A DNA stretch of 64,000 nt from Fredinandcohnia onubensis (GTDB lineage: Bacteria > Bacillota > Bacilli > Bacillales > Bacillaceae_L). Location: positions 186,001 to 250,000 of the forward strand of contig NZ_NSEB01000002.1 in the NCBI RefSeq assembly GCF_002734215.1. The letters are read 5' to 3'. This document shows, in pieces, positions 7,637-15,427 of the stretch (its first letter is position 1; each line of letters opens with the position of its first letter). The notes below the pieces were generated by a model. That model searched no databases. It saw only the letters and a list, made by a program, of their open reading frames with translations, and was not told the DNA's origin. Position numbers and translations under genes: made by a program.

Positions 7637-9298
7637 ATGAAGCAAGCATGGTGGAAGGAAGCAGTTGCCTATCAGATCTATCCAAGAAGCTTTATGGATT
7701 CAAATGGTGATGGTATCGGTGATCTACAGGGGATTATTTCTAAATTAGATTATGTAAAAGATCTAGGTATCGATGTAATTTGGATTTGTCCTGTTTACAA
7801 ATCACCCAATGATGATAACGGCTATGATATTAGCGATTATCAAGACATCATGGCTGACTTTGGAACGATGGCTGATTTTGATGAACTTTTAGAGGAAACC
7901 CACAAGCGTGGCATGAAACTCATTATTGATTTGGTTATTAACCATACAAGTGATGAACACCCATGGTTTATCGAATCTCGTTCTTCAACGGATAACCCAA
8001 AACGGGATTGGTATATTTGGCGTGATGGAAAAGATGGAAAAGAGCCAAATAACTGGGAAAGTATTTTTGGTGGGCCAGCATGGCAATTTGATGAAGCGAC
8101 TGGTCAATATTACATGCATATATTCTCAACAAAGCAGCCTGACCTCAATTGGGAGAACAAAGAGGTTCGCACAGAATTATATTCCACGATTAATTGGTGG
8201 CTCGATAAAGGCATTGATGGTTTCCGGGTAGATGCGATTAGTCATATTAAAAAAGTTCCAGGTTTCCCTGATCTGCCCAATCCGCATGGTCTAAAATATG
8301 TTTCTTCTTTTGACGGTCATATGAATCGACCTGGGATTCAAGAGTTCTTACAAGAATTAAAGAAAGAAACCTTCGCCAAATACGACATTATGACCGTTGG
8401 TGAAGCAAATGGTGTAAGTGTGGAAGATGCGGACGAATGGGTTGGCGAGGAACAAGGAAAATTCAATATGGTGTTCCAGTTCGAACATTTGGGGCTTTGG
8501 GATGAAGAGAAACAAGAACTTGATGTAATCGGCCTCAAACATGTCCTTACGAGATGGCAAAAAGGACTAGAAAATATGGGTTGGAATGCGTTGTTTATTG
8601 AGAACCATGACCAAACACGTGTCGTATCTAATTGGGGAAATGATAAGGACTATTGGAAGGAAAGTGCTACAGCGCTAGGTGCTATGTACTTTTTCATGCA
8701 AGGAACTCCTTTTATTTACCAGGGGCAAGAAATTGGAATGACAAATGTTCAATTCCAATCCATCGAAGAATATGATGATGTGGCAACAAAAAACCTGTAT
8801 CATGAAAAGAGCTCTGAAGGTATCCCGCATGAGGAGATTATGGAGATCATCTGGGCGACAAGCCGGGATAACTCACGAACTCCAATGCAGTGGTCGAGTG
8901 CAGAAAATGCTGGATTTACAGCAGGAGAACCGTGGATGGGTGTAAATCCAAATTTCATGGAAATCAATGTTGAAAAACAGCAGGCTGATGATGATTCTGT
9001 GCTGCATTTTTATAAAAAAATGATTGATTTGAAAAAGGCAAATAAAGTATTTACGTATGGCGTGTATGACTTACTGCTTGCGGAAGACCCACAACTATAT
9101 GTGTACACACGCACGCTAGGCGACGAGAAAGTGGTTGTTGTAACGAATCTATCTCGAGAGAATGCCGTTTGTCGTGTGCCTGAAGGTGAATTTAGGCATG
9201 ATGGCCTGATGTTGGCAAATTATCATATTGATGGACACGAGGCTACAGAGTCAATTGAATTAAGGCCGTATGAAGCACGAGTATATCGGTTAGCTTGA
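7637..9298 (+). CDS. GH13 alpha-glucosidase, second paralogue
   Basis: A 553-residue GH13 protein closely related to its upstream neighbour. The catalytic residues are Asp199 (GFRVDAISHI), Glu256 (MTVGEANG) and Asp325 (ENHDQTR). The residue after the nucleophile is Ala rather than Val, as in the GSJ/SAM1606 type of Bacillus alpha-glucosidases that act mainly on alpha-1,4 or a broad range of substrates, so the pair may divide linkage types. The ribosome site is AGAGAGG. It is the last gene of the operon, followed by a hairpin terminator. Tandem duplication and divergence is the likely origin. Confidence 0.86.
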   Translation: MKQAWWKEAVAYQIYPRSFMDSNGDGIGDLQGIISKLDYVKDLGIDVIWICPVYKSPNDDNGYDISDYQDIMADFGTMADFDELLEETHKRGMKLIIDLVINHTSDEHPWFIESRSSTDNPKRDWYIWRDGKDGKEPNNWESIFGGPAWQFDEATGQYYMHIFSTKQPDLNWENKEVRTELYSTINWWLDKGIDGFRVDAISHIKKVPGFPDLPNPHGLKYVSSFDGHMNRPGIQEFLQELKKETFAKYDIMTVGEANGVSVEDADEWVGEEQGKFNMVFQFEHLGLWDEEKQELDVIGLKHVLTRWQKGLENMGWNALFIENHDQTRVVSNWGNDKDYWKESATALGAMYFFMQGTPFIYQGQEIGMTNVQFQSIEEYDDVATKNLYHEKSSEGIPHEEIMEIIWATSRDNSRTPMQWSSAENAGFTAGEPWMGVNPNFMEINVEKQQADDDSVLHFYKKMIDLKKANKVFTYGVYDLLLAEDPQLYVYTRTLGDEKVVVVTNLSRENAVCRVPEGEFRHDGLMLANYHIDGHEATESIELRPYEARVYRLA

Positions 9299-9306
9299 TT
9301 TGAAGA

Positions 9307-9338
9307 CCCCTATGCTTAAGTAAGGCATAGGGGATTTT
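9307..9338 (+). terminator. Terminator of the oligosaccharide operon
   Basis: CCCCTATGC, nine-base loop, GCATAGGGG, then ATTTTG. Stem of nine perfect pairs directly after the second glucosidase; it may also serve the small convergent gene at 9342. Confidence 0.75.
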
Positions 9339-9341
9339 GAG

Positions 9342-9485
9342 TTATTTATGATCTGGCTCTCCTACTTCATTCCCAGTTGTGTATTCATAGCTTGCCTCAT
9401 AGCCAGACTCTTTTGCTTTCGGGCCTTTGGCAACTTTGTATTGGCTATGATTAGATTGACCAACACGGTTTTTCTTTTTATCCAT
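9342..9485 (-). CDS. Small 47-residue hydrophilic protein, unrecognised
   Basis: An open frame beginning MDKKKNRVGQSNHSQYKVAK and ending VGEPDHK, with a good AAAGGGGTG ribosome site ahead of the ATG at 9485. The protein is very hydrophilic, rich in Lys, Gly, Ser and Tyr, with no membrane segment or cysteine. It follows the SASP gene by 12 bases in the same direction, so the two may be co-transcribed in the developing spore. Composition resembles minor small spore proteins, but no family was recognised. Confidence 0.6.
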   Translation of the reverse strand: MDKKKNRVGQSNHSQYKVAKGPKAKESGYEASYEYTTGNEVGEPDHK

Positions 9486-9497
9486 ACGAACACCCCT

Positions 9498-9776
9498 TTA
9501 CCCGCGTTTATTCAAGTTTTCTTGTGCCATGCGGATCATTTCTTTCACCATATTGCCACCGATGTTGCCACCGACTTTGCCTGCTTGCTTGGACGTGAGG
9601 TTTCCGTTGTAGTCTTCCTTTAAAGGAATCCCTAATTCCTTTGCAACTTCATATTTTACGTTGTCAGGGTTAGAGGGATCTGTTTGATAGCCTTGTTTTC
9701 GCATTACATTTGCTTTGAGTTGGTCAAGCCCTTCTCTAGCTTCTGGAATGAGGGGGCGACGTTTTCTACGAGCCAT
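9498..9776 (-). CDS. Alpha/beta-type small acid-soluble spore protein (long variant)
   Basis: A 92-residue protein starting MARRKRRPLIPEAREGLDQL, with GAAAGGAGTG ahead of the ATG. The second half has the alpha/beta SASP signature KYEVAKELGIPL and GKVGGNIGGNMVKEMI. Such proteins coat and protect DNA in dormant spores and are degraded by the Gpr protease at germination (family knowledge). It differs from classical 60-70 residue members by a basic N-terminus and an insert around residues 24-40. Expression late in the forespore (sigma-G) is expected, but no clear promoter was identified. Confidence 0.85.
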   Translation of the reverse strand: MARRKRRPLIPEAREGLDQLKANVMRKQGYQTDPSNPDNVKYEVAKELGIPLKEDYNGNLTSKQAGKVGGNIGGNMVKEMIRMAQENLNKRG

Positions 9777-9900
9777 GGGAGACACTCCTTTCATCATGCG
9801 ATTTTTTATAGCATTCCCTTGTATAAAATCTAGAATTTCGGTAAAACTTGGTAGTAACAACATTTTTTAAAGAATTTCATATAATTTTGGTTTGAAACGC

Positions 9901-9929
9901 TTGTTTTTTGGCTAATCTAGTGATGTAAT
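9901..9929 (+). promoter_or_regulatory. Possible sigma-A promoter of the HU gene
   Basis: TTGTTT, 17-base spacer, TGTAAT, about 105 bases before the HU start codon. Confidence 0.4.
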
Positions 9930-10034
9930 AGCTTATACCACCAGTTTAATAGGATATTTTAGCCTAAAATCTTGCGAACCTATGAAAAAAGTGGTAAAAA
10001 GAATATGTGCTTATTTGGAGAGGAGAATTTTATT

Positions 10035-10313
10035 ATGAACAAAACAGAACTAATCAGTGCAGTTGCTGAAAGTGCAGAACTATCTAAAAAAGATGCAACA
10101 AAAGCTGTTGACGCAGTATTTGAAGCAGTTCAAAATGCATTAAGTAGCGGAGATAAGGTACAATTAATCGGATTCGGTAACTTCGAAGTTCGTGAGCGTG
10201 CTGCTCGTAAAGGCCGTAACCCACAAACTGGTGAAGAAATCGAAATCGCAGCTAGCAAAGTACCTGCTTTCAAACCAGGTAAAGCTCTTAAAGACGCAGT
10301 TGCTGGTAAATAA
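10035..10313 (+). CDS. hup: HU-family DNA-binding protein
   Basis: A 92-residue histone-like protein: [20 protein letters not shown] start, [20 protein letters not shown] arm region and the C-terminal [13 protein letters not shown] typical of HU. It binds and bends DNA without strong sequence preference and organises the nucleoid. The ATG at 10035 follows GGAGAGGAG; an in-frame upstream ATG at 9972 lacks a site. It is a single-gene unit closed by a strong terminator. Codon use is highly biased, consistent with abundant expression. Confidence 0.93.
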   Translation: MNKTELISAVAESAELSKKDATKAVDAVFEAVQNALSSGDKVQLIGFGNFEVRERAARKGRNPQTGEEIEIAASKVPAFKPGKALKDAVAGK

Positions 10314-10337
10314 TATTACATAATCCCTGCGTAAATA

Positions 10338-10366
10338 CCCCTCAGAGACGATCTGAGGGGTTTTTT
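10338..10366 (+). terminator. Terminator of the HU gene
   Basis: CCCCTCAGA, five-base loop, TCTGAGGGG, then TTTTTT. Confidence 0.92.
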
Positions 10367-10504
10367 CATACGCTTAGACTAAATGTGTGCAACCGGTTGT
10401 AAAAGCCTTTAAACGAATTGCTAGATTGTCAAAATGTGAGTTTGACGCACCCCTATTGCTCATGGGAAAATAGGAGTATCGATTATACAAAAGGTAGTGA
10501 AGGG

Positions 10505-10717
10505 ATGCAAGAACGAGTCAATTGCTTAAAATGCAAGCATTTTTATACGACATGGGAACCTAAATTTCCTCGTGGCTGTCGCGCCTTCAATTTTAAGACG
10601 CAGGCAATGCCCTCTATAACGGTTTTTAAATCTTCTGGGGTTCATTGTATGAAGTATGAAGAAAAGCATAAAAAGCAACAGCAAACACCTTCCTACAACG
10701 TAGATATTCGGGCATAG
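10505..10717 (+). CDS. Small cysteine-containing protein upstream of ywdI
   Basis: A 70-residue protein starting MQERVNCLKCKHFYTTWEPK, with a CxxC pair at the start and a third Cys (HCMKYEE) near residue 50. The motif CKHFYTTW and GCRAFNFKTQ is conserved in Bacillaceae proteins at this locus, sometimes labelled uracil-DNA glycosylase because ung is a neighbour, although no glycosylase domain is visible. It may bind a metal. It lies 14 bases before ywdI and is probably co-transcribed. AAAGGT is 10 bases upstream of the chosen ATG; an in-frame TTG at 10418 is less likely. Confidence 0.7.
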   Translation: MQERVNCLKCKHFYTTWEPKFPRGCRAFNFKTQAMPSITVFKSSGVHCMKYEEKHKKQQQTPSYNVDIRA

Positions 10718-10731
10718 AGGAGTGAACTTTT

Positions 10732-11022
10732 TTGAATATATCTTTGAATAAGATTTTAGATAAAATGCAACAGGAATTGTTGAGGGCAAAGAGTGAAGAG
10801 AGTGAACAAAAGGTAAGAGAGCGTTTGATGGCTATTCGAACCTTATGCGACCTTGTGTTGGACGAAGCTCCAGCTGAGGTAAAGCGGGTTGAAGCAGTGC
10901 CTGTGCAACCGGTGAGACAGGTTGTACAGTCCATTCCGACGATGCCGCAAACAACGACGATCCAAAACACAAAGAAATTAGAAGAAGACGATGCTAATGG
11001 GGATTCCCTGTTTGATTTCTAA
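10732..11022 (+). CDS. ywdI: YwdI family protein
   Basis: A 96-residue protein starting with TTG and preceded by AGAGGAGTG. The N-terminal half is a helical, charged segment (NKILDKMQQELLRAKSEESE), followed by a Pro/Val/Gln-rich linker and an acidic end DSLFDF. It matches YwdI, whose function is unknown, and its position ahead of ywdK supports this, although the oxoprolinase operon separates them here. Confidence 0.75.
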   Translation: MNISLNKILDKMQQELLRAKSEESEQKVRERLMAIRTLCDLVLDEAPAEVKRVEAVPVQPVRQVVQSIPTMPQTTTIQNTKKLEEDDANGDSLFDF

Positions 11023-11057
11023 ACAGAGAGTCTCTTTTTTTATCTGATTTTGGGTTT

Positions 11058-11155
11058 TGTCCGATATCTGGCTGGAAATTTCCGATATATTGAAGTTTGT
11101 GTCCGATAAAATTAAATCATTGTCCGATATCTGTAAAATTGTGTCCGATATCTAA
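11058..11155. repeat. Five-copy 21-bp-period repeat TGTCCGATATCT
   Basis: Copies of TGTCCGATATCT begin at 11058, 11079, 11100, 11121 and 11142, an exact 21-base period. The core TCCGATA is kept in all five and the bases between cores differ. The tract fills the gap between the convergent genes ywdI and pxpC. Its function is unknown. Confidence 0.85.
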
Positions 11156-11187
11156 GTAGCGGGCAAAAAAATACCCCCAAAGGTGCG

Positions 11188-12114
11188 TCACCCATGGAGG
11201 TTCTGGAGAAAATTCTCTCTTTTTTTATAGAGTTTATGGGCAGTTTCAATGCTGCAGCGCTCAAATCGAATCGTTCCACCAGGCGGTAGTTGGGCGATTT
11301 TATAAATATCGACGGAGATGATCGTTGCGATTCGAGGATAGCCCCCTGTCGTTTGCCTGTCTGCTAAGAGAATGATTGGCTCGCCACTACTTGGAACTTG
11401 GATGCCACCAAGTGGGATCGCGTCAGATGCAATTTCTGCTTTTTCTTTATGCTGCAAGGGTTTTGTTCCCTTTAATCTAAACCCCATCCGGTCCCCTTGA
11501 AGTGCCTGAAAGGTGTCGCTAAAAAAATGTTCGATGGCGCTCTCGGTAAAATAATCCTGATGTGGCCCTAGGATTGCTCGAACGGTTACCTCTTTATCAA
11601 ACGTTGGAATAAGGTGGTGCGAGAGCCCTGTATTTTTTCGAAGGGTAAGAACAGAACCGTAAATAAGATCGCCATCATTGATCTCTGTTCCAAGCTTTGC
11701 CTTTGCGTAATAGGATTTACTCCCGAGGACTTCTTGAGCTTCGAATCCGCCCGCCACTGCTACGTATGCGCGAGTTCCCGATACGGGTTTGCCAAACTTA
11801 ATAATGTCCCCTTTTGTCACGACAAAAGACTTCCACAATGGGGCTTTGTTTCCGTTCACGGTCATGCTTAAGTCTGCCCCGCAAACGGCAAGTGTAATTG
11901 AATCTGCTTCTACCCGTAATGTCGGGCCAAGCATGGTAATTTCAAGTACGGCCTCTCCTCTAGAATTACCGACAAGAATATTGGCAATCTGGCTTGAATA
12001 AGTATCCATTGCTCCACTTGTGACGACTCCAAATTGTTGGTAGCCATAGCGGCCTTGGTCCTGAAATGTGGTTAAGAGCCCTTTTTTAAGGACGGTTAAT
12101 AGTGGTTGTCCCAT
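11188..12114 (-). CDS. pxpC: 5-oxoprolinase subunit C (biotin-dependent carboxylase-like)
   Basis: A 308-residue member of the KipA/PxpC family (FQDQGRYGYQQFGV, SGAMDTYS, GGYPRIATI motifs). With PxpA and PxpB it forms the ATP-dependent enzyme that opens 5-oxoproline to glutamate, removing this damage product of glutamine. The ATG at 12114 is chosen because TTAGGTG is six bases upstream; an in-frame start at 12150 would overlap pxpA. It is the last gene of pxpB-pxpA-pxpC, four bases after pxpA. Confidence 0.88.
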   Translation of the reverse strand: MGQPLLTVLKKGLLTTFQDQGRYGYQQFGVVTSGAMDTYSSQIANILVGNSRGEAVLEITMLGPTLRVEADSITLAVCGADLSMTVNGNKAPLWKSFVVTKGDIIKFGKPVSGTRAYVAVAGGFEAQEVLGSKSYYAKAKLGTEINDGDLIYGSVLTLRKNTGLSHHLIPTFDKEVTVRAILGPHQDYFTESAIEHFFSDTFQALQGDRMGFRLKGTKPLQHKEKAEIASDAIPLGGIQVPSSGEPIILLADRQTTGGYPRIATIISVDIYKIAQLPPGGTIRFERCSIETAHKLYKKRENFLQNLHG

Positions 12115-12118
12115 ATGA

Positions 12119-12877
12119 TCACCTAATTGCCTTAATTGTAATGCCTTCATTGGTTAGTGCCTGTCGTAATTCTTGTACAAATTGGAGGGCATGGTCATTA
12201 TCGCCATGAACGCAGATGGAGTCGGCTTTAATTGGGATGATTTCGCCAGTTATCGTTTGAACGGTTTGTTCTTTCACCATTTGCAGGACTTGTTTGATTG
12301 CAACATTGCTGTCATGAATGACTGCACCCTCTTGCGTCCTTGGTGTTAATGTTCCGTTAGGTTGATAGGTTCGGTCAGCGAACACTTCAGACACCGTATG
12401 TAAGCCGTATTCTTCCCCAGCTGCAACTAACCTGCTACCAGCAAGTCCATAGAGTGAAAGAGTTGGATCAAATATACGGACAGCCTCAGCAATTGCCTCG
12501 GCAAGGGTAGTGTCAACTGCAGCCATATTATAAAGAGCACCATGTGGTTTTACGTGAGAGAGTTTCACTTCATGTGCCTTACAAAATGCAGAGAGAGCAC
12601 CGATTTGATAGAGAACGAGATCATAGACGTCTTTTGGTGAAACCGCCATGGCTCTCCTGCCGAATCCGACAAGGTCCTGAAAGCCTGGATGGGCACCGAT
12701 CGCGACGCCATATTTTTTTGCCAGTTGTACCGTTTGGTTGATTACATGCGGGTCGCCTGCGTGAAACCCACAAGCGACGTTTGCACTGGAAATAAAGGAG
12801 AGGACCTCCTCGTCTTTCCCGATTTTATAGGTGCCAAAGCTCTCGCCTAAGTCACAATTTAGATCAATCATTTTCAA
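12119..12877 (-). CDS. pxpA: 5-oxoprolinase subunit A (LamB/YcsF family)
   Basis: A 252-residue protein with the family signature IDLNCDLGESFG at the start and ANVACGFHAGDP, GAHPGFQDLVGFGRR and KPHGALYN further on, which build the active-site pocket of 5-oxoprolinase. The gene overlaps the end of pxpB by 14 bases. The TTG at 12877 is best spaced from GAGGTG; the ATG at 12871 (MIDLNCD) is the alternative. It acts in the cytoplasm with PxpB and PxpC. Confidence 0.9.
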   Translation of the reverse strand: MKMIDLNCDLGESFGTYKIGKDEEVLSFISSANVACGFHAGDPHVINQTVQLAKKYGVAIGAHPGFQDLVGFGRRAMAVSPKDVYDLVLYQIGALSAFCKAHEVKLSHVKPHGALYNMAAVDTTLAEAIAEAVRIFDPTLSLYGLAGSRLVAAGEEYGLHTVSEVFADRTYQPNGTLTPRTQEGAVIHDSNVAIKQVLQMVKEQTVQTITGEIIPIKADSICVHGDNDHALQFVQELRQALTNEGITIKAIR

Positions 12878-13586
12878 TTTTTTTCACCTCTACCTTGTAT
12901 TGGTTTTCTTTTACTAGATTTTCAATTTCCTGATATTCCTCGGCTGAAATGGGGGTGAAGCGGAGGTAATCCCCTGCTTTTAGCAAAAACGGATTATGCC
13001 TCTCCGGGTCAAATAAAGGTACCGGCGTTCGTCCGATGAGATTCCACCCTCCTGGTGATTCGAGTGGATACACCCCTGTTTGGTCACCGCCGATGCCGAC
13101 TGCCCCTTTTGGAACTCTTAACCGGGGGTTTGCAAGGCGTGGTGTGCTAAGCGTAGGTGGAAGCCCTTTTAAATACGGGAAGCCTGGTAAAAAGCCAATC
13201 ATATACACGAGATAATCGACGTTACTATGGATGGAAATCACATCTTCGATTGAGAGCCCGTGCCTGCGTGCAACACTCTCGATGTCCTCGCCATCATAAC
13301 AGGTTGGAATCACAATAATCTCTTTTAAAGAGGTGCTTTGTTCTGTGGAATGAGCCTCACAAATCTCAGCAACCTGCGCAAAAAGACTTTTATAGGTAGT
13401 GAGAATCGGATTATAGTAAACTGTAATTGATTGAAAGGCTGGAACGAGTTCAACAACCTCTAATATATTCAGTTTTTCAATTTGTTTCGTCGTTTGCTGG
13501 ATTTGACGCTGCAAGCTGTCTGAAGCTGGCTTCTTGTATAGAATCTGCAAGGCCATGTCTCCAACAGGAATAATCTCGTAGTTCAT
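12864..13586 (-). CDS. pxpB: 5-oxoprolinase subunit B (KipI family)
   Basis: A 240-residue protein with KipI-family motifs VYMIGFLPGFPYLKGL, PRLRVPKGAVGIGG and SPGGWNLIGRTP. It is the second catalytic subunit of 5-oxoprolinase; in B. subtilis the homologue KipI also inhibits the sporulation kinase KinA. The ATG is preceded by AAAGGAG. It is the first gene of the operon, divergent from ywdK. The gene order here is B-A-C. Confidence 0.9.
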   Translation of the reverse strand: MNYEIIPVGDMALQILYKKPASDSLQRQIQQTTKQIEKLNILEVVELVPAFQSITVYYNPILTTYKSLFAQVAEICEAHSTEQSTSLKEIIVIPTCYDGEDIESVARRHGLSIEDVISIHSNVDYLVYMIGFLPGFPYLKGLPPTLSTPRLANPRLRVPKGAVGIGGDQTGVYPLESPGGWNLIGRTPVPLFDPERHNPFLLKAGDYLRFTPISAEEYQEIENLVKENQYKVEVKKIEND

Positions 13587-13682
13587 GTTAAAACTCCTTT
13601 GTGGTCTTGAGTCCTACTCCTATCTTATAATGAATATGGTAGAATAAAAATACGAATTTCAAAAAAAGGATGGAGAACGAAA

Positions 13683-14054
13683 ATGAAATTGTTCTTAATA
13701 TTGGGAGCGATTAATGCATTTTTAGCAGTTGCGCTTGGTGCATTTGGTGCCCATGGTTTAGAAGGAAAAATCACCGAAAAATACTTAAAAACTTGGAATA
13801 CAGCCGTTCAATATCAAATGTTTCATGCAATCGGATTGTTTATTGTTGCCTTTTTAGCGGACAAGTTTTCACAAGTTAGTTTAATTACAACGGCAGGTTG
13901 GAGTTTGCTTGTGGGGATCATTTTATTTTCTGGAAGCTTGTACGTTTTAAGTGTGACTGGAATTAAAATCCTTGGTGCCATCACACCGCTTGGTGGCGTT
14001 GCCTTTTTACTAGGCTGGGTATTATTAATGGTGGCTGCTGTAAAACATATGTAA
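13683..14054 (+). CDS. ywdK: YwdK, DUF423 small membrane protein
   Basis: A 123-residue protein with four predicted membrane helices, starting MKLFLILGAINAFLAVALGA, with the conserved GAFGAHGL and FHAIGLF motifs of the DUF423 family (YgdD in E. coli). The function is not known. AAAGGATGGAG precedes the ATG. Its place next to gerQ matches B. subtilis ywdK-ywdL. It ends at a bidirectional terminator shared with gerQ. Confidence 0.88.
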   Translation: MKLFLILGAINAFLAVALGAFGAHGLEGKITEKYLKTWNTAVQYQMFHAIGLFIVAFLADKFSQVSLITTAGWSLLVGIILFSGSLYVLSVTGIKILGAITPLGGVAFLLGWVLLMVAAVKHM

Positions 14055-14084
14055 AAAGAAAAGAGCAATGCAGGACAAATGTAA

Positions 14085-14115
14085 AAGGAGTGTCCGTGGA
14101 CACTCCTTGCTTTTT
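14085..14115. terminator. Bidirectional terminator between ywdK and gerQ
   Basis: AAGGAGTGTCC, short loop, GGACACTCCTT followed by GCTTTTT, in the gap between convergent genes. Confidence 0.75.
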
Positions 14116-14602
14116 AGCGTGGTGGATAATTGACTAGACCAGCATTAGCTCCAAATGGATATTCATACTCAATTTCTTCGTCGAATGTAATGTATTGTAA
14201 GTATACCATTAATAATAAGTAGCGCATGCCTGTTTGCGGATCACTTAAAATGATGTGATCACGTCCTGCAGCTTCAATCACACCTTTGAAGACCTTTTGT
14301 TGGTTTGTGTTATCAAAGCCCATATAGACAGTCGCTAGCTTTCCTTTGTTCAAGCGAAGAATGTTTTCAATATACGATTCTTCGATTGGAAGCATACCCG
14401 GTACATTTTGCGCAACCCCACCCGTTGGAACGAAAGTTGGCGTTTGTGGTGCTTGAAAGCCTCCTTGTTGTTGCTGTTGGTATGGATATCCCCCATATGC
14501 GAATTGGTTTGGATCCATGTAACCTCCATACTGGCCCATGTTTTGTGGGTTATACCCGTAAGCAGCATACGGATTTTGCATTGATTGATTATCTTTACTC
14601 AA
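14114..14602 (-). CDS. gerQ: Spore coat protein GerQ
   Basis: A 162-residue coat protein. The first 75 residues are rich in Gln, Tyr, Gly and Pro (YGGYPYQQQQQGGF); the second half holds the conserved GerQ domain (ESYIENILRLNKGKLATVYM, GRDHIILSDPQTG, RYLLLMVYLQYI). GerQ is needed for spore-coat assembly and for the activity of the cortex hydrolase CwlJ, and is crosslinked by transglutaminase (known from B. subtilis). cwlJ lies directly upstream here, so the two partners form an operon, as in the B. cereus group. Confidence 0.93.
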   Translation of the reverse strand: MSKDNQSMQNPYAAYGYNPQNMGQYGGYMDPNQFAYGGYPYQQQQQGGFQAPQTPTFVPTGGVAQNVPGMLPIEESYIENILRLNKGKLATVYMGFDNTNQQKVFKGVIEAAGRDHIILSDPQTGMRYLLLMVYLQYITFDEEIEYEYPFGANAGLVNYPPR

Positions 14603-14658
14603 TGTAAGCCCTCCTCAGATTGTTATGTTTTTCTCTTTTTTAAATAAAGGCAAATGCC

Positions 14659-15081
14659 TTAGTAAACGTCTGGACAATCCTCCTGTGTTGGTTGGTAGAA
14701 GCAGTGTACTTTAAACCTTCCTACGTTCCACTGGTTATACCATTGTGCCGGACAGTTTCCTGATGGTTCAAAAAACCATAAAGAAAACCTGGCTGGGTGA
14801 AATCTTTCTCCTTTTTGTACTCTTCGTGCAAGTGCAATCTCGGTCGGTCGAGCGGCCTGGTAGAAATAGCCCTTTTGGGTAGCTTCAAAGCCGCCAGGAC
14901 TTTGAAAGACCATTTTTCGAATGGTGTTAATATCTTTGAAATCCAGACAACGTGATCTTGCGCGATTTACCCCAACATTCCCTACTAATAGCATGCCTTG
15001 TTTGCCTTCGCCTTCAGCCTCAGCACGTAACAGCCTTGCTAACAGTTTTACATCTGGCTCCGTGTGCGCAACTACTGCCAT
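14659..15081 (-). CDS. cwlJ: Spore cortex-lytic enzyme CwlJ
   Basis: A 140-residue hydrolase-2 family protein: LLARLLRAEAEGEGKQGMLL, containing the catalytic Glu residues, then VGNVGVNRARS, and the C-terminal AQWYNQWNVGRFKVHCF. It degrades cortex peptidoglycan at germination and is triggered by calcium-dipicolinate. It has no signal peptide, as expected for CwlJ, which is placed in the coat from the mother cell. It is 56 bases upstream of gerQ in the same direction. A mother-cell sigma-E promoter is expected but was not assigned. Confidence 0.92.
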   Translation of the reverse strand: MAVVAHTEPDVKLLARLLRAEAEGEGKQGMLLVGNVGVNRARSRCLDFKDINTIRKMVFQSPGGFEATQKGYFYQAARPTEIALARRVQKGERFHPARFSLWFFEPSGNCPAQWYNQWNVGRFKVHCFYQPTQEDCPDVY

Positions 15082-15272
15082 CTTTTCACCTCACTTACAA
15101 AAGAAGACAAGGATAATGAAAAAGCCTCTTTACTAACTTATTGTTTCGGTGAAAGATGGGTTCCTACTTTTTGATTATTTTTTGGGATTTTGACTAGAAC
15201 TTTTTGGTGGGTTGTTTAGTGGATTCATCATTGCATTGTATGAGCGAGGAAAAAGGATTATGAATATCGATA

Positions 15273-15304
15273 AAAAAAAGAGAGGAAGCCCCTCTCTTTT
15301 TTTT
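15273..15304. terminator. Hairpin terminator between hemQ and cwlJ
   Basis: A run of A then GAGAGG, five-base loop, CCTCTC then a run of T. Symmetrical, so active in either direction; on the minus strand it would end hemQ transcription after the adjacent foldback repeat. Confidence 0.75.
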
Positions 15305-15307
15305 ATT

Positions 15308-15420
15308 GTCTAGTTTCATGCGCCATCGGCTCGAGGTCATAAGTCAAGCGCTTCGGAAGGTAGAAAGCACCTTCTGTCAGCGCTTGTCTTATGCTTGTCG
15401 CCGATAAGCGGGCGCATGTC
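15308..15420. repeat. Foldback intergenic repeat, copy 1
   Basis: A 113-base element beginning GTCTAGTTTCATGCGCC and ending GGGCGCATGTC. It folds on itself: CATGCGCC/GGGCGCATG, ATCGGC/GCCGAT, CATAAG/CTTATG, AGCGCT/AGCGCT and AAGGT/ACCTT all nest. A related copy in the opposite direction lies at 60050-60167. This looks like a non-coding mobile or REP-type element; it ends seven bases after the hemQ stop. The 15082-15427 gap holds only this, the terminator and no gene. Confidence 0.75.
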
Positions 15421-15427
15421 ACTTTTC

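Noticed and set aside
10387-10402. Operator TGCAACCGGTTGTA downstream of the HU gene
   Set aside because: It looks like a LacI-type palindrome, but no promoter could be matched to it, so it was not listed as a feature.
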